Assembly: GCF_000478175.1 (NCBI RefSeq)
Contig: NZ_KI515777.1
Coordinates: 102,085-166,084, forward strand
Length of the DNA stretch: 64,000 bases
Direction of reading: 5' to 3'
From: Corynebacterium sp. KPL1814
GTDB taxonomy: Bacteria > Actinomycetota > Actinomycetes > Mycobacteriales > Mycobacteriaceae
Below, piece by piece: positions 8,122 through 18,215 of this stretch. The translations under genes were made by a program, and so were the position numbers. The notes under the pieces were generated by a model. That model saw only the letters and a list, made by a program, of their open reading frames with translations, was not told the DNA's origin and did no database searches. How positions within the stretch are numbered: the first letter of the stretch is position 1; the number at the start of each line of letters is the position of its first letter.

Positions 8122-9081
8122 TTAATTCCTTTCCGTACCCATCGCGGTAGAGGTCACTGTGCCCGTGCCGGTGGCGGCATTGCGGTAGCTGCCGGTGGCA
8201 TTGGCGCCGCCTACATAGGACTCGCCGGCGTTCCACGCGGCGGCCACGTCGACGGCATCGCGGGATACGCCCACCTCGTGCACGCGCACGCCCCACGCGC
8301 CCATCTGGGCGGAAATGGCGGTCACGGCGGCGGTGGCGGGATCGGCAAGCAAAGGGCTCGCCTCTACCCCGCGGTCTTCCCGGATAGCGGCGAGGAAGCG
8401 CTTGCGCGAGGCGCCCACCAGGATGGGGAACTCGCCGTCCAGGAACTCGGGCAGGGCCTTAAGCAGCGCCCAGTTATCCTGTGGGCTCTTGGCAAAGCCG
8501 AGGCCCGGATCCAGCACGATATTGTCCTTTTTCACGCCTGCATCCAGGGCGTTTTGGCTCAGCTGGGCGAGGGTCTCGTGCACGTCGCGGACCACATCGC
8601 CGCCGTGATCGGCCGTGCCCGCCGCGGATCCGAACGCGCCTTCCTGGAGAGTGCGCCAGTGCATGAGGCAAACGGGCACGCCGGCATCAGCCATGGCGGC
8701 ATACATTTCAGGATCGGCAAGGCCGCCGGAGACATCGTTAATCATGTCCACCCCGGCCGCAGCCGCCGCGGCGGCAACCGAGGCGCGCATCGTATCCACC
8801 GAGGTGCGAATGCCCTGCTCGTGCAGCGCCTGGATGACCGGGACCACGCGGTCGGCCTCTTCCTGCGCCTCCACGCGCACCGCACCCGGGCGGGTGGATT
8901 CGCCGCCCACATCGATCATGTCCGCACCCTGTTCCACCAGCTCACGGGCATGAGTGGTGGCGGCGTCGAAGTCGAGCCACCGCCCGCCATCGGAAAAGGA
9001 ATCCTTCGTAACATTCACGATGCCCATGACGAGCGTGCGCTTCGGGATGGTCAATTCTCCAACTGAGGAAGCCGGGTGCAC
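8122..9081 (-). CDS. folP: Dihydropteroate synthase
   Basis: This roughly 319-residue TIM-barrel enzyme condenses hydroxymethyl-dihydropterin pyrophosphate with p-aminobenzoate and is the sulfonamide target. Motifs in order: GIVNVTKDSFSDGG, GGESTRPGA, INDVSGG, DPGLGFAKSPQDNW, GASRKRF and GVRVHEV. GTG 9081 is preferred because AAAAGGAG precedes it; a TTG at 9105 is in frame. After the barrel there is an odd Thr/Gly/Asn-rich tail of about 30 residues not typical of the family, just before folB. Confidence 0.92.
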   Translation of the reverse strand: MHPASSVGELTIPKRTLVMGIVNVTKDSFSDGGRWLDFDAATTHARELVEQGADMIDVGGESTRPGAVRVEAQEEADRVVPVIQALHEQGIRTSVDTMRASVAAAAAAAGVDMINDVSGGLADPEMYAAMADAGVPVCLMHWRTLQEGAFGSAAGTADHGGDVVRDVHETLAQLSQNALDAGVKKDNIVLDPGLGFAKSPQDNWALLKALPEFLDGEFPILVGASRKRFLAAIREDRGVEASPLLADPATAAVTAISAQMGAWGVRVHEVGVSRDAVDVAAAWNAGESYVGGANATGSYRNAATGTGTVTSTAMGTERN

Positions 9082-9122
9082 TGCGTTCTCCTTTTCGCTC
9101 GACAAACTCGACTGCGTACGCG

Positions 9123-9731
9123 CTACGTACGAATGAAGCTGAGCACTTCCGCGCGGGAGGCGGCGTTATTTTTAAACCCGCCGCGCACCGCGGAAGTCGT
9201 TGTGGTCGCGCCCGGCTTGCGGATGCCCCGCATGGCCATGCACAGGTGCTCACACTCGATGACCACGATGACGGATTGGGCCTCGAGGACATCCACGAGT
9301 GCATCGGCAATCTGCTGGGTCAGGCGTTCCTGGACCTGCGGACGCTTGGCGTACATATCCGCCAGGCGCGCCAGCTTGCTCAGCCCGGTGACGTGACCGT
9401 CCTTGCCGGGGATATAGCCAATATGCGCCACCCCATAAAACGGCACGAGGTGGTGCTCGCAGGTGGAATAGATAGGAATATCGCGCACCAAGACCAGTTC
9501 CTGGTGGTCCTCGGCGAAGGTCTTGTGCAGCACCTCCGTCGGGTCCTCGTGCAGGCCGGCGAAGACCTCACGGTAAGCGCGGGCCACACGGGCCGGGGTT
9601 TCGCGCAGTCCTTCGCGATCAGGGTCCTCGCCCACGGCAAAGAGTAGCTCGCGGACGGCCGCCTCCGCCCGCTCCTGGTCATACGGTGCGCGGGCGGGCA
9701 CCTGCTGGTTATCAGTGTGATTTTCAGACAT
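9123..9731 (-). CDS. folE: GTP cyclohydrolase I
   Basis: This 202-residue enzyme catalyses the first step of folate synthesis, GTP to dihydroneopterin triphosphate. The zinc ligands are present: Cys91 and His94 in [11 protein letters not shown] and Cys164 in [11 protein letters not shown], so it is the zinc-dependent FolE1 type. The N-terminal about 15 residues are variable. It lies between ftsH and folP, as in mycobacteria. Confidence 0.95.
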   Translation of the reverse strand: MSENHTDNQQVPARAPYDQERAEAAVRELLFAVGEDPDREGLRETPARVARAYREVFAGLHEDPTEVLHKTFAEDHQELVLVRDIPIYSTCEHHLVPFYGVAHIGYIPGKDGHVTGLSKLARLADMYAKRPQVQERLTQQIADALVDVLEAQSVIVVIECEHLCMAMRGIRKPGATTTTSAVRGGFKNNAASRAEVLSFIRT

Positions 9732-9742
9732 GCACGTACTTC

Positions 9743-12139
9743 TTACTCTTTATCATCGCGCGGTTTTTCCGCATCGCGCGCGTAGGGGTTATCGCGGCGG
9801 GAAGACTCATTCCAGCCTGGGGTGAACCATTGGCTGGTTTCTCCCTCTGGCTTGTGGTGCTTGCCCCTGCTTTCCGATGCCGAATCCGATCGCCCTTCCC
9901 CACCGTCGCTGCTGCCGTGGTCGCTCTGGTCGGCGCGGTCGCCGCGGTCGCTCTGGTCCGCGCGGTCGTTCTGGTCGTTTCGGCCGCTGCGTCCATCGCT
10001 GCGGCCGCTCTGGTCAGTTCGGTCTTCGCGGTGGCTGCTGCCACCGCCGTGCAGCTCGCGCACCGTTTCGGGGTTCACGTAGTCGCCGGCGTGCTGGCCA
10101 AAGTTAAAGCCAACCTCGCCCTCGATCTTTTCGCCGGCGAGGCGGCGCTTGCGGGCGGCCCGGGAGGCATCGAGAAGCGTCATGCGTTTGGGAAGTTCCT
10201 CGCCGCGCTCCTTGGCCAGCTCAACCGGGGTCTTGACCGGCGCGTAACCAATCTGGCGCGGGAAGCGATCGTCTTCGCCGGGGAAGACATCATAGGCATC
10301 GCGCGGCTCAATGCCGTCGAAGATGCTCTCCAGATCCGGTCGGCGCAGGGTCTCCTTCTCCAGGAGGGCCTCGGCCAGCTTGTCCAAGAACTCGCGGTTG
10401 GTGCGCAGGATGTCGTAGGCCTGCTCGTGCGCGCGCTCGAGGAGGTAGCGCATCTGCTGGTCGATCTTGGAGGCAAGGTCATCCGAGTAATCGATGGAGC
10501 CGCCACCCCCGCCCATCTGGCTGAACGGATCGCCCTGCTCCTGGCCGTACTTGACGGTGCCCAAGTCAGGAGAAAAGCCGTATTCGGTCAGCATCGCGCG
10601 GGCGATCTTGGTGGCGTTCTCGATATCGGAGGACGCACCCGTGGTGGGAGCGCCGAAGACCAATTCCTCGGCGGCGCGGCCACCCATGGCAAAGACCAAG
10701 CGGGAAAACAGCTCGTCGCGGGTGTACATACCCTTGTCGTCTTCCTGCGAGGTCATGGCGTGGCCACCAGTGCGGCCGCGGGCCAGGATGGTGACCTTGT
10801 ACACGCGCTCGATATCCTTGAGCGCCCACGCGGACAGGGTGTGGCCGCCCTCGTGGTAGGCGGTGACCTTCTTCTCGTGCTCGGAGATGATCTTGCCCTG
10901 GCGCCGTGGACCGCCCACCACGCGGTCGGTGGCCTCTTCCAGCGCGTCATAGGTAATGACATTGCCGCCGATGCGGGCGGTGAGAAGCGCGGCCTCGTTA
11001 AGCACATTGGCAAGGTCCGCACCGGACATGCCGGTGGTGCGCTTGGCCAGCTGCGCCACATCGACCTCTTCCGCCAAAGGCTTGTCCTTGGCGTGGACGC
11101 GCAGGATCTGCTCACGGCCGGCCAGATCCGGGTTGGTGACCGGAATCTGGCGGTCGAAACGGCCCGGGCGCAGCAATGCGGGGTCCAAAATATCTGGGCG
11201 GTTGGTGGCCGCGATGAGGATAACGCCCTCGCGATCGCCAAAGCCGTCCATCTCCACCAGCAGCTGGTTCAGGGTCTGCTCGCGCTCATCGTGCCCGCCG
11301 CCGGTACCGGATCCGCGCTGGCGCCCCACGGCGTCGATCTCGTCCACGAAGATGATGCACGGGCTGTGCTCTTTGGCCTGTTTGAACAGGTCACGCACGC
11401 GGGAGGCACCGACACCGACGAACATCTCCACGAAGTCCGAACCGGAGATGGAATAAAAAGGCACGCCGGCCTCGCCCGCAACGGCGCGGGCCAACAGGGT
11501 CTTACCGGTACCCGGAGGGCCATAAAGCAGCACGCCACGCGGAATCTTCGCGCCGAGCTCGTAATAACGGGAAGGATCATCAAGGAAGTCCTTGATTTCC
11601 TGCAGCTCATCCACGGCTTCATCGGCGCCGGCAACGTCCTCGAAGGTATTGGTCGGCATATCCTTGGTCAGCTCCTTGGCCTTGGAGCTGCCGATGCCGA
11701 ACATGCCGCCTGCACCCTGCTGCATGCGGGACATGAGCCAGAACAGCAGGGCGAAGAGGATGACCATCGGCAGCAGGAAGCTGAGCATGGAGCCCAAGAA
11801 GGAATCCTGGGTGACATTGGTCTGATACTTCTCCGCACCCGAATCCTTGACCGCATCAAAGACCTGCTCGGAGGCGCGCGCGGGGTACTGAGACACGATC
11901 TCTTGTACGCCCTCGCGCTCTTCTACCGTGATTTCGTCCTTGAGCTTGATGCGCAGGCGCTGCTCGCGGTCATCAATTTCTACCTCGTCAACGTTTTTAT
12001 CCTGCAGCTGTTTCAGGGCCACGGAGGTATCCGTGTCCACATATCCGCGGGTCTCGTTGCTAAAGAACGTAAAGGCATACAGCGCTACGAGGATCAGCGC
12101 CGCAATGCCGCCGTAGCGAAGGAGTTTATTGTTTTTCAT
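9743..12139 (-). CDS. ftsH: ATP-dependent zinc metalloprotease FtsH
   Basis: This 798-residue membrane AAA+ protease has an N-terminal TM helix (about 8-26), a periplasmic domain, a second TM (about 108-130), Walker A GPPGTGKT, Walker B IIFVDEID, the second region of homology ([18 protein letters not shown]) and a zinc site [11 protein letters not shown], a Gly variant of the common HEAGH that keeps His-Glu-x-x-His. It degrades membrane and short-lived proteins. The last about 110 residues are an Asp/Arg/Ser/Gln repeat ([15 protein letters not shown]), probably disordered, and more extended than in standard FtsH. Confidence 0.95.
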   Translation of the reverse strand: MKNNKLLRYGGIAALILVALYAFTFFSNETRGYVDTDTSVALKQLQDKNVDEVEIDDREQRLRIKLKDEITVEEREGVQEIVSQYPARASEQVFDAVKDSGAEKYQTNVTQDSFLGSMLSFLLPMVILFALLFWLMSRMQQGAGGMFGIGSSKAKELTKDMPTNTFEDVAGADEAVDELQEIKDFLDDPSRYYELGAKIPRGVLLYGPPGTGKTLLARAVAGEAGVPFYSISGSDFVEMFVGVGASRVRDLFKQAKEHSPCIIFVDEIDAVGRQRGSGTGGGHDEREQTLNQLLVEMDGFGDREGVILIAATNRPDILDPALLRPGRFDRQIPVTNPDLAGREQILRVHAKDKPLAEEVDVAQLAKRTTGMSGADLANVLNEAALLTARIGGNVITYDALEEATDRVVGGPRRQGKIISEHEKKVTAYHEGGHTLSAWALKDIERVYKVTILARGRTGGHAMTSQEDDKGMYTRDELFSRLVFAMGGRAAEELVFGAPTTGASSDIENATKIARAMLTEYGFSPDLGTVKYGQEQGDPFSQMGGGGGSIDYSDDLASKIDQQMRYLLERAHEQAYDILRTNREFLDKLAEALLEKETLRRPDLESIFDGIEPRDAYDVFPGEDDRFPRQIGYAPVKTPVELAKERGEELPKRMTLLDASRAARKRRLAGEKIEGEVGFNFGQHAGDYVNPETVRELHGGGSSHREDRTDQSGRSDGRSGRNDQNDRADQSDRGDRADQSDHGSSDGGEGRSDSASESRGKHHKPEGETSQWFTPGWNESSRRDNPYARDAEKPRDDKE

Positions 12140-12151
12140 TACTGCGCGATT

Positions 12152-12739
12152 TTAGTTGGTGGTATAGACATCAGGGTGAAGGGTGCCCACAAAGGGCAGG
12201 TCGCGGTAGCGTTCCGCGTAGTCAAGGCCATAGCCAATGACGAATTCATTGGGGATATCAAAGCCGACATCGAGCAGATCGATCTGCGCTTTTACCACTT
12301 CCGGTTTGCGCAACAAGGTCACCACGTTGAGCGACTTCGGGTTGCGCCCCCGCAGGTTGCGAATGAGCCAGGATAGCGTCAGGCCCGAGTCGATGATGTC
12401 TTCCACGATGACCACATCGCGCCCGGCGATATCACGGTCCAAGTCCTTCAAGATGCGCACCACCCCTGAAGAAGACGTGGAGGCGCCGTACGAGGAGACG
12501 GCCATAAACTCCAGCTCCGAGGGGATGGATAGCTTGCGCGCGAAGTCCGTCAGGAAAAAGGCCGCACCCTTTAATACGCAGACCAAAAGCAGGTCCTGCT
12601 CGGCGTCGGCATATTTCTCAGATACCGCATCCGCCAGCTGCTGGACGCGGTCTTTAATTTCCTCTTCCGTGATGAGGATTGCTTCTACATCGTCTCCGTA
12701 GCGGTTTGCGGGGACGGCGAAGTCTTTCTTGTCGTGCAC
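12152..12739 (-). CDS. hpt: Hypoxanthine phosphoribosyltransferase
   Basis: This 195-residue purine salvage enzyme makes IMP or GMP from hypoxanthine or guanine plus PRPP. The PRPP loop [17 protein letters not shown], the N-terminal [13 protein letters not shown] and the C-terminal base-contact region are present. GTG 12739 is preceded by AAAGGAG at about 12748-12754. It sits between tilS and ftsH, a very conserved actinobacterial order. Confidence 0.95.
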   Translation of the reverse strand: MHDKKDFAVPANRYGDDVEAILITEEEIKDRVQQLADAVSEKYADAEQDLLLVCVLKGAAFFLTDFARKLSIPSELEFMAVSSYGASTSSSGVVRILKDLDRDIAGRDVVIVEDIIDSGLTLSWLIRNLRGRNPKSLNVVTLLRKPEVVKAQIDLLDVGFDIPNEFVIGYGLDYAERYRDLPFVGTLHPDVYTTN

Positions 12740-12751
12740 GAGTGCGCTCCT

Positions 12752-13732
12752 TTAATGACCAGACAATAGTGCCAGTTTGCCACCTATACGTGCTACTTCC
12801 AACCTCTGCCCCGCTTGCCGCGCCGAACTCACAGCCACCGGCCCTTGTCCGTGCCAGTTGGTACACAGCTTGCCGATGCCCCCAAGCCCCTCCCTCGTCA
12901 CCTTCACTCCCCGCTCGACAAGCCAGGCCGCAATAGCGCGCCGGCGTCGCGGCTCCGGCAGCGCGGCCAATTCCGCACAGTCCGCGGTGGCCGGCGTGGC
13001 GAGGTATCCTTCATCGCGCGCGGTATCCATCGCCGCTTGCGCCAACGCCGGTACCGCATCACCGCCCATTACCCGCGATAGCTCCGGGATGATTTCCCGG
13101 CGCAGCGCTACCCGCCGAAAATCCGTATCCGCGTTCTGCGGGTCCTGCCACACCTCTAACCCCAGCTCCGCGCACGCGCCCTCCGTATCGGCACGGCGCA
13201 CCTGCAGAAATGGCCGCACTACCCGCGCGCCTTCCACTACTGTCCGCTCCGGCATGCCGGCCACCCGGCCGCGCAGGGCTCCAAGAAGGAGCGTTTCCGC
13301 CTGGTCATCGGCCGTATGCGCCACGGCAATCTCCAACGACCTTCCTCCTCTGCGCGAAGCTCCGTCTTCGCGCGCGGCCGCGGACATCGCTCGGTAGCGC
13401 TCTTGCCGAGCCACCGCTTCCAGCGAATTCCCCGCTTCGTCCGGCACCTGTACCACGAGCACCCGCGCCCGCGCGCCCAAGCTCTCTGCTTGCCGAGCCG
13501 CCTTCTCAGCCTGCGCACGCGAACCGTCCTGCAAACCGTGGTCGACGCACAGCGCGATGACATCGTGGCCCTCCGCGATCATCGCCGCGCACAGCGCTAA
13601 AGAATCCGCGCCGCCGGAAAGCCCCACCGCCACGGTGTGTTCCATCTTTGCCGCGCGGACCGCGCGCCGGCAGGCCAAAAAGTGCGGTGAGACCCGCGGC
13701 CAAAACGGCGTTACTCCAGGCTGTGGGCTCAT
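12752..13732 (-). CDS. tilS: tRNA(Ile)-lysidine synthase
   Basis: This 326-residue PP-loop ATPase modifies C34 of the CAU-anticodon tRNA-Ile to lysidine, needed to read AUA. The PP-loop is AVGLSGGADSLALCAA (about residues 37-52), followed by CVDHGLQ and the AVAHTADDQAETLLL motif. Length fits the short actinobacterial form with a small C-terminal domain. ATG 13732 abuts the dacB stop without a gap. Confidence 0.92.
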   Translation of the reverse strand: MSPQPGVTPFWPRVSPHFLACRRAVRAAKMEHTVAVGLSGGADSLALCAAMIAEGHDVIALCVDHGLQDGSRAQAEKAARQAESLGARARVLVVQVPDEAGNSLEAVARQERYRAMSAAAREDGASRRGGRSLEIAVAHTADDQAETLLLGALRGRVAGMPERTVVEGARVVRPFLQVRRADTEGACAELGLEVWQDPQNADTDFRRVALRREIIPELSRVMGGDAVPALAQAAMDTARDEGYLATPATADCAELAALPEPRRRRAIAAWLVERGVKVTREGLGGIGKLCTNWHGQGPVAVSSARQAGQRLEVARIGGKLALLSGH

Positions 13733-15019
13733 TTAGAACTCATGCAGCGCCGCAGCGAGGTCGTCTTGGGCCGCGCGAGCCGCCATAATCTCGCCATCAT
13801 TGACCAAGAACGCAAAGGAATACACGCGTCCGGATTGGCCTTGCGCGGTGCCCGCCAGCGCGGATACGCCGGTCAATGTGCCGGTCTTCGCCCGGACAAA
13901 CCCGCGCGCCGTGGACTCCCCGTAGCGCTCGTGCAGCGTGCCGTCACCTCCTGCTACCGGCAAATACGCAGCCAAGGGGCGCAGCTGCGGGTCCTCCACC
14001 GCGCCGTTGACAATCTCAGCCAGCACGCTCGCGCTCAACCGGTTATCTACCGAAAGACCCGAGTTGTCCTTGATATCCACGCCACTTACATCGAACCCGT
14101 GCTCGCGCAGCACGTCCAGCGTGGCTTGGGTATCGGCTTGGAAGCTGGGCTGCTTGCCGCGGGCATCGGCAAGCTCGCGGGCAATTGCCTCTGCCATGAC
14201 GTTATCGGAATGCCGCACCATCTCCAGCGCACGCTCGCCCAGGGGATCCGACTCGACGCTGGCCAGCTCCTCCGCACCGTCAGCCATCGTGCCCGCGGCG
14301 AATTTATCCGTGCCCAGGCGCTTGGCCAGCTCGCCCGCGACGTCGAGGGCCGGGGTGTGACTGCGCGGCACATCGCCCTCCGTAGCGCCAATGCGCCCGC
14401 CATACAGCATGGCCGGTTCCATGGGCGCGACGAAGCCCTCATCGACGTTTTCCGGATCCCAGCCCGGTGCCTGCGGCTCGCCCGCCCACGCGGAGGTATC
14501 GATGTACACGCCCGCGACCTGGGTACCGGTCTTTTTAATCTGATCCGCCAGGTCATCGAGCTGCTCGTTGGTCATCCAGGCATCGCCAGCCGCCTTGATC
14601 ACCACGTTGTTCGGGTCCTTGCCGCGGTAGACCTTGGTGGTAATCCGCTTCGACTCATCCAGGGCGAGCGTTGCCGCGGCGGTGGTCAGCACCTTCGTCG
14701 AGGAAGCCGGGGTCAGCGCCTTATCTGCATCGCGCTCCCACACCACCGTGCCGGTCTCACTATCGATGACCTGCCCGCCAAAGGTGGCCAAATCCTCGTT
14801 CTTGCCCAGCTCATCGAGCTTCGCGCTGAGCGCCGCAAAATCCACGTCCTGCGCCTTAGCCGGCTGCAGGGGATTCTCCGGGGCCTGGACCGTTTCGGCC
14901 TCGCCATGCGAAAGATCGCCGTACTCGCGCTGGATGGTAACCCCCAGCGCAGCCGTGCCCCCGACCGCCGCCGTGACCACCAGCGCGGTTACTGACCACC
15001 AAACCTTCTTAGCTTTCAT
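13733..15019 (-). CDS. dacB: D-alanyl-D-alanine carboxypeptidase/endopeptidase (PBP4, S13)
   Basis: This 428-residue exported penicillin-binding protein trims or cleaves peptidoglycan cross-links. It has an N-terminal signal anchor (about 6-28), SxxK in PASSTKVLT, SxN as [10 protein letters not shown] and KTG in [11 protein letters not shown] chose ATG 15019 (MKAKKVWW) as it opens directly on the signal peptide; upstream frame runs into the ppa promoter region. TAGGGT at 15028-15033 is placed as a -10 for a nearly leaderless message. It is divergent from ppa. Confidence 0.9.
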   Translation of the reverse strand: MKAKKVWWSVTALVVTAAVGGTAALGVTIQREYGDLSHGEAETVQAPENPLQPAKAQDVDFAALSAKLDELGKNEDLATFGGQVIDSETGTVVWERDADKALTPASSTKVLTTAAATLALDESKRITTKVYRGKDPNNVVIKAAGDAWMTNEQLDDLADQIKKTGTQVAGVYIDTSAWAGEPQAPGWDPENVDEGFVAPMEPAMLYGGRIGATEGDVPRSHTPALDVAGELAKRLGTDKFAAGTMADGAEELASVESDPLGERALEMVRHSDNVMAEAIARELADARGKQPSFQADTQATLDVLREHGFDVSGVDIKDNSGLSVDNRLSASVLAEIVNGAVEDPQLRPLAAYLPVAGGDGTLHERYGESTARGFVRAKTGTLTGVSALAGTAQGQSGRVYSFAFLVNDGEIMAARAAQDDLAAALHEF

Positions 15020-15101
15020 CGCCACCAACCCTAGCGCGGATGGGCGACGCGCTAGACTATTGACGGTAATTAACACCCAATCCCACATGGAGGACATCGC
15101 T

Positions 15102-15575
15102 GTGAGCGTTGAAGTAACCATTGAAATCCCAAAGGGCTCCCGCAATAAGTACGAGGTGGACCACGAGTCCGGCAAGGTCTACCTGGACCGCTACCTGTTC
15201 ACCCCAATGGCCTACCCCGCCGACTACGGCTTCATCGACCACACGCTTGGCGAAGACGGCGACCCCCTCGACGCCCTCGTCATCCTCCCCGAGCCCGTTT
15301 TCCCCGGTGTCATCGTTGAAGCCCGCATCGTCGGCGTGTTCAAGATGACCGATGAGGCCGGCGGCGACGACAAGCTGCTTGCCGTCATCGATGACCCACG
15401 CTGGGAGCGCTACCAGGACATCGATGATGTGGAACAGCACATCAAGGACGAAATCGAGCACTTCTTCGTCCACTACAAGGACCTCGAGCCCAACAAGGAA
15501 GTTTCCGGCTCCGGCTGGGGCGACAAGGCCGAGGCCGAGAAGATTCTGGAAGACGCCAAGGCTCGCCTGAAGTAG
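15102..15575 (+). CDS. ppa: Inorganic pyrophosphatase
   Basis: This 157-residue soluble family I enzyme hydrolyses PPi to drive biosynthesis. Its N-terminus [20 protein letters not shown], then the DYGFI motif, DGDPLDALV (catalytic Asp cluster) and DDKLLAV are diagnostic. I chose GTG 15102 because ATGGAGGACATCGCT gives a strong Shine-Dalgarno just upstream; ATG 15087 inside that site is the alternative. A candidate -10 TAGACT lies at 15053-15058. Confidence 0.95.
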   Translation: MSVEVTIEIPKGSRNKYEVDHESGKVYLDRYLFTPMAYPADYGFIDHTLGEDGDPLDALVILPEPVFPGVIVEARIVGVFKMTDEAGGDDKLLAVIDDPRWERYQDIDDVEQHIKDEIEHFFVHYKDLEPNKEVSGSGWGDKAEAEKILEDAKARLK

Positions 15576-15605
15576 GCTGCGGGGGTTTCTCGGGGGCTTC
15601 GGGGG

Positions 15606-15629
15606 TTGGCCGCGGATTTTCGCGGCCAA
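15606..15629 (+). terminator. Hairpin downstream of ppa
   Basis: TTGGCCGCG at 15606-15614 and CGCGGCCAA at 15621-15629 form a perfect 9-bp stem with loop GATTTT, 30 bases after the ppa stop. There is no long U-tract. Confidence 0.6.
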
Positions 15630-15641
15630 GAAACCTGCTGT

Positions 15642-15800
15642 GGCGGCCAGCTGATGAGTTTTTGGTGGCCGCGTGATGCGTTCTTGGCGGCCAGCTGATG
15701 CGTTTTTGCAAATAGGCCACGGAAACCATGGGGTTTGCGGCCACTATTTGTCAAAACGCACCAAACAGGCATCAAAACGCACCAACCAAGCACCACCCAA
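15642..15800. repeat. 22-bp tandem repeats and inverted-repeat cluster
   Basis: Three contiguous 22-base units occupy 15642-15663, 15664-15685 and 15686-15707, each of the form GG(C/T)GGCC(A/G)(G/C)(C/G)TGATG(C/A)GTT. Next comes an imperfect long hairpin (GCAAATAG...CCATGG...CTATTTG, about 15708-15753), followed by two units in the opposite orientation containing CAAAACGCACCAA. The whole block is palindromic in organisation and lies just upstream of the DUF559 gene. Confidence 0.7.
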
Positions 15801-15870
15801 ACGCCCAGCCGCGCTGAAAACCGCCCAAACGGGCCGCACAACCTTCGTTTCGGGGGATCGAGGGATACGA

Positions 15871-16701
15871 ATGGAAATTTTTCGGGGGAAAAGTGCCGCT
15901 CAGCAAGCGGTACGACACGGCGCCGTCCGGATTGCGAACGGCTTCTGCTTGTCAGAGGAGCCGACGCCGAACCAGCTCGCACGCATCATGAGCGAGCAAT
16001 GGCCGGATTGCGCGCTCGACGGCTACTCGGCGGCGCTCAAGCACGTCGAAAAGCCGCTGCACTTTCCGCTGGAGTTCCTGCGCAGCTCATCGCTGCCGTC
16101 GAGTAAGTACTTCACTTCACGCCGCGCCCGGCCGAAGGGCGCGTTGACCTGGGACGGCGTCACCGTATGCAATCCACTGCAGGCGGTCGAGGCGATGCCG
16201 GAGGATGATGCGGTCGCCTTCCTCGAGGACTTTTACTCCGGCAAGGATGGGGTCAGCCGGCTGGAGCTGAATAAGCTGGACTACCAGCGGTTTCCGCGGC
16301 CGGTAAAGCGCGCCCTGGACAGGGCAATCATCGGCACGGATAGCGTGCCGGAGCGCCAATTAACGCGCGCCCTCGCGCCGCATTTCACGGTGCAAAACAA
16401 CATAAAAATAGGCCCCTACCACTGGGATCTGGTGATTGAGGAGCACAAGATAGCCATCGAGGTCGATGGCTACGCCTACCACCGGGGCGAAAACCGCCGC
16501 CAGTTTGAGTTGGACAGGCACAAGCTTAACGATGCCGTCCATCGCGGCTGGAAGCCCCTCCACTTCACCGCGACGACGATTGACCACTACCCGGATTTCG
16601 TGGTGCAGCAGGTACTGGCCACGGCGAAGAATAAGCGGCCCTTTGCGCGGCCGCCGTGGCAGTGGCACCGCTTGTGGAGGCATGAAGGCGCGCGGCGCTG
16701 A
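15871..16701 (+). CDS. DUF559-domain endonuclease-like protein
   Basis: This 276-residue protein has an N-terminal half resembling actinobacterial AbiEi-like helix-turn-helix/linker regions and a C-terminal PD-(D/E)XK-type DUF559 domain: WDLVIEEHKIAIEVDGYAYH supplies the Asp and Glu-x-Asp cluster, with an upstream Glu in DSVPERQL. Related to very-short-patch repair nucleases by fold. ATG 15871 follows GAGGG by nine bases. The gene is alone between ppa and a convergent ABC permease, next to a palindromic repeat block; a defence or element-associated role is possible but unproven. Confidence 0.7.
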   Translation: MEIFRGKSAAQQAVRHGAVRIANGFCLSEEPTPNQLARIMSEQWPDCALDGYSAALKHVEKPLHFPLEFLRSSSLPSSKYFTSRRARPKGALTWDGVTVCNPLQAVEAMPEDDAVAFLEDFYSGKDGVSRLELNKLDYQRFPRPVKRALDRAIIGTDSVPERQLTRALAPHFTVQNNIKIGPYHWDLVIEEHKIAIEVDGYAYHRGENRRQFELDRHKLNDAVHRGWKPLHFTATTIDHYPDFVVQQVLATAKNKRPFARPPWQWHRLWRHEGARR

Positions 16702-16745
16702 AGCAAAGCTGGCGCAACAGCTGACCAGCGCAAAGTCTGGCACAG

Positions 16746-16795
16746 GCCCAGCCTGGCCAGAGCCTGGGCTAGGGCCAAGCCCGGGCACAGGGCGA
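16746..16795. terminator. GC-rich palindromic spacer between convergent genes
   Basis: GCCCAG at 16746-16751 can pair with CTGGGC at 16764-16769, followed by GGGCCAAGCCC around 16773-16783. This would be a weak bidirectional terminator between the DUF559 gene and the FtsX-like permease. Confidence 0.35.
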
Positions 16796-16814
16796 GCTAA
16801 GCTCAGGAAACCGG

Positions 16815-18215
16815 TTATTCCTTGCGGCGGCCGCTGCGGAGAACGTGGCCGCGCAGGGGCTCGACGAGCGCGATGGCGAGGAAGGTCACCGCCCAACCCA
16901 CGGCGAGGAAGCTGAAGGAAATGAGGAGCCGCCCGGCGAGGTCGACGCCTTCTTCCCAAACGGTGCTAAAAAACATCAGGCCGGCGATGCCGCCGCCGAA
17001 GAGGAAGCCGAAGAGGCTGAGCGCGACGATGGGTCCCATCACGGCGAGGGTGTTCGTGCGGAATTGGAAGCGGCGCGGCACGCCCATCAGGTCGAGGGAG
17101 CGGATAAGTTCCTTGTCCTCGAAGGCGGACGATACTTGGCCGAGGAAGATGGACATGCTGGTCAGCGCGAAGCCGAAGAGCAAGGTCAGGACGACCCCGG
17201 TGGAGACGTCTCGGAACATGATGCCCGTTTCTTGTTCTTCCTTCATCGCGGTGGCAAGCGCATCGGTGCCCATGGGCGCGCCCAAGAGGAAGCCGGCGAG
17301 GAAGCCGAAGAAGCCGATGGCCGCGCTTTGTCGCCAGGCGCGGCGGGCGTTGACGTTGACGCGCTGGCAGGCCACGAGGTGTGCGGTGCCGGGGAGCAAA
17401 GCCAAAAGGCGGGCGCCGATTTGCAGGAGGTAGGGCGCGACCAGGTTGATGCTCATGACCACCGCGAAGAGCACGACGGCCACGGAGATTTCGGGTGCGC
17501 CGGATTTGCCTTTGAGCAGGGCACCGCCGACGGTGACGATGAGGAGGAAGGCGATGAGGCGCCACCATCTGAAAGCGGCGGGCATCTGGCGCTTGGCCAC
17601 GCCGAGGGGGCTGACGCGCACGCGCCGCATGCCGGCAAGGGCCGCGGCGAGGGCGAGGAGGAAGAGGACTGCGGCCACCGCGAGGTATCCCCACCAGGGC
17701 AGGATGATTTCCTCAAAGGCGACGGGGCGGTCCTGGAATTTCACGTGCGTGAAGACCGGGGCGATGAGCACGCTGACGAGCCAGCCGAGCACAATGCCGA
17801 TGAGGGCTTGGATGCCGGTCTCGACGGCGGCCATGCGCTCAACTTGGTGGGAGCTTAGGCCCAGAAGGCGGAGGGTGGACAGGCGCTGTTCCCTGCCGGA
17901 GGCGCCGAGGACGGCGGCCTGCGCGGTCAGGTTAAACAGGGCGGGAACGATGAAAGCGCAAGCCATGAGCGCGAGGACGAACCAGGGCAGGAAGTAATCT
18001 TCCGGGGTGTCTCCGGCAGCGGCGCGCAGGGCGGGCACGGCGGATTCTGGGTGGTGGGCGCGCTGCCAGAACATCCAGGTGCCGCCGGCGACGAGAAAGG
18101 CGATGGCAGAACCCAGCGTCAGGCTCACGATGGCCAGCACGCTGACAATGCCCGCACCGGAGCGGGCGCGGACGGATTCGCGCTGGAGGCCAAGGACTAG
18201 GGTCGCGGTATTCAT
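16815..18215 (-). CDS. FtsX-like ABC transporter permease
   Basis: This 466-residue membrane protein has the FtsX/MacB-like layout in duplicate: an N-terminal TM (about 22-48), a cluster of TMs around 75-200, then a second half with TMs around 300-460. It starts MNTATLVLGLQRESVRARSG. It overlaps the ATPase gene stop by four bases (ATGA) and forms one ABC unit with it. Divergent histidine kinase/response regulator genes suggest inducible control, as for antimicrobial-peptide or lipid extrusion systems; the substrate is not readable from sequence. Confidence 0.8.
   Translation of the reverse strand: MNTATLVLGLQRESVRARSGAGIVSVLAIVSLTLGSAIAFLVAGGTWMFWQRAHHPESAVPALRAAAGDTPEDYFLPWFVLALMACAFIVPALFNLTAQAAVLGASGREQRLSTLRLLGLSSHQVERMAAVETGIQALIGIVLGWLVSVLIAPVFTHVKFQDRPVAFEEIILPWWGYLAVAAVLFLLALAAALAGMRRVRVSPLGVAKRQMPAAFRWWRLIAFLLIVTVGGALLKGKSGAPEISVAVVLFAVVMSINLVAPYLLQIGARLLALLPGTAHLVACQRVNVNARRAWRQSAAIGFFGFLAGFLLGAPMGTDALATAMKEEQETGIMFRDVSTGVVLTLLFGFALTSMSIFLGQVSSAFEDKELIRSLDLMGVPRRFQFRTNTLAVMGPIVALSLFGFLFGGGIAGLMFFSTVWEEGVDLAGRLLISFSFLAVGWAVTFLAIALVEPLRGHVLRSGRRKE

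Noticed and set aside
7661..8296. Long version of folB starting at 8296
   Set aside because: The extra N-terminus re-reads folP; ATG 8119 has a good ribosome site and begins the conserved domain.
9686..12376. 896-codon open frame on the plus strand opposite ftsH
   Set aside because: It is the shadow of high-GC ftsH on the minus strand; ftsH has all family motifs and the opposite frame has none.
15642..15707. CRISPR-like 22-bp repeats
   Set aside because: Units abut without spacers and continue into a palindrome.
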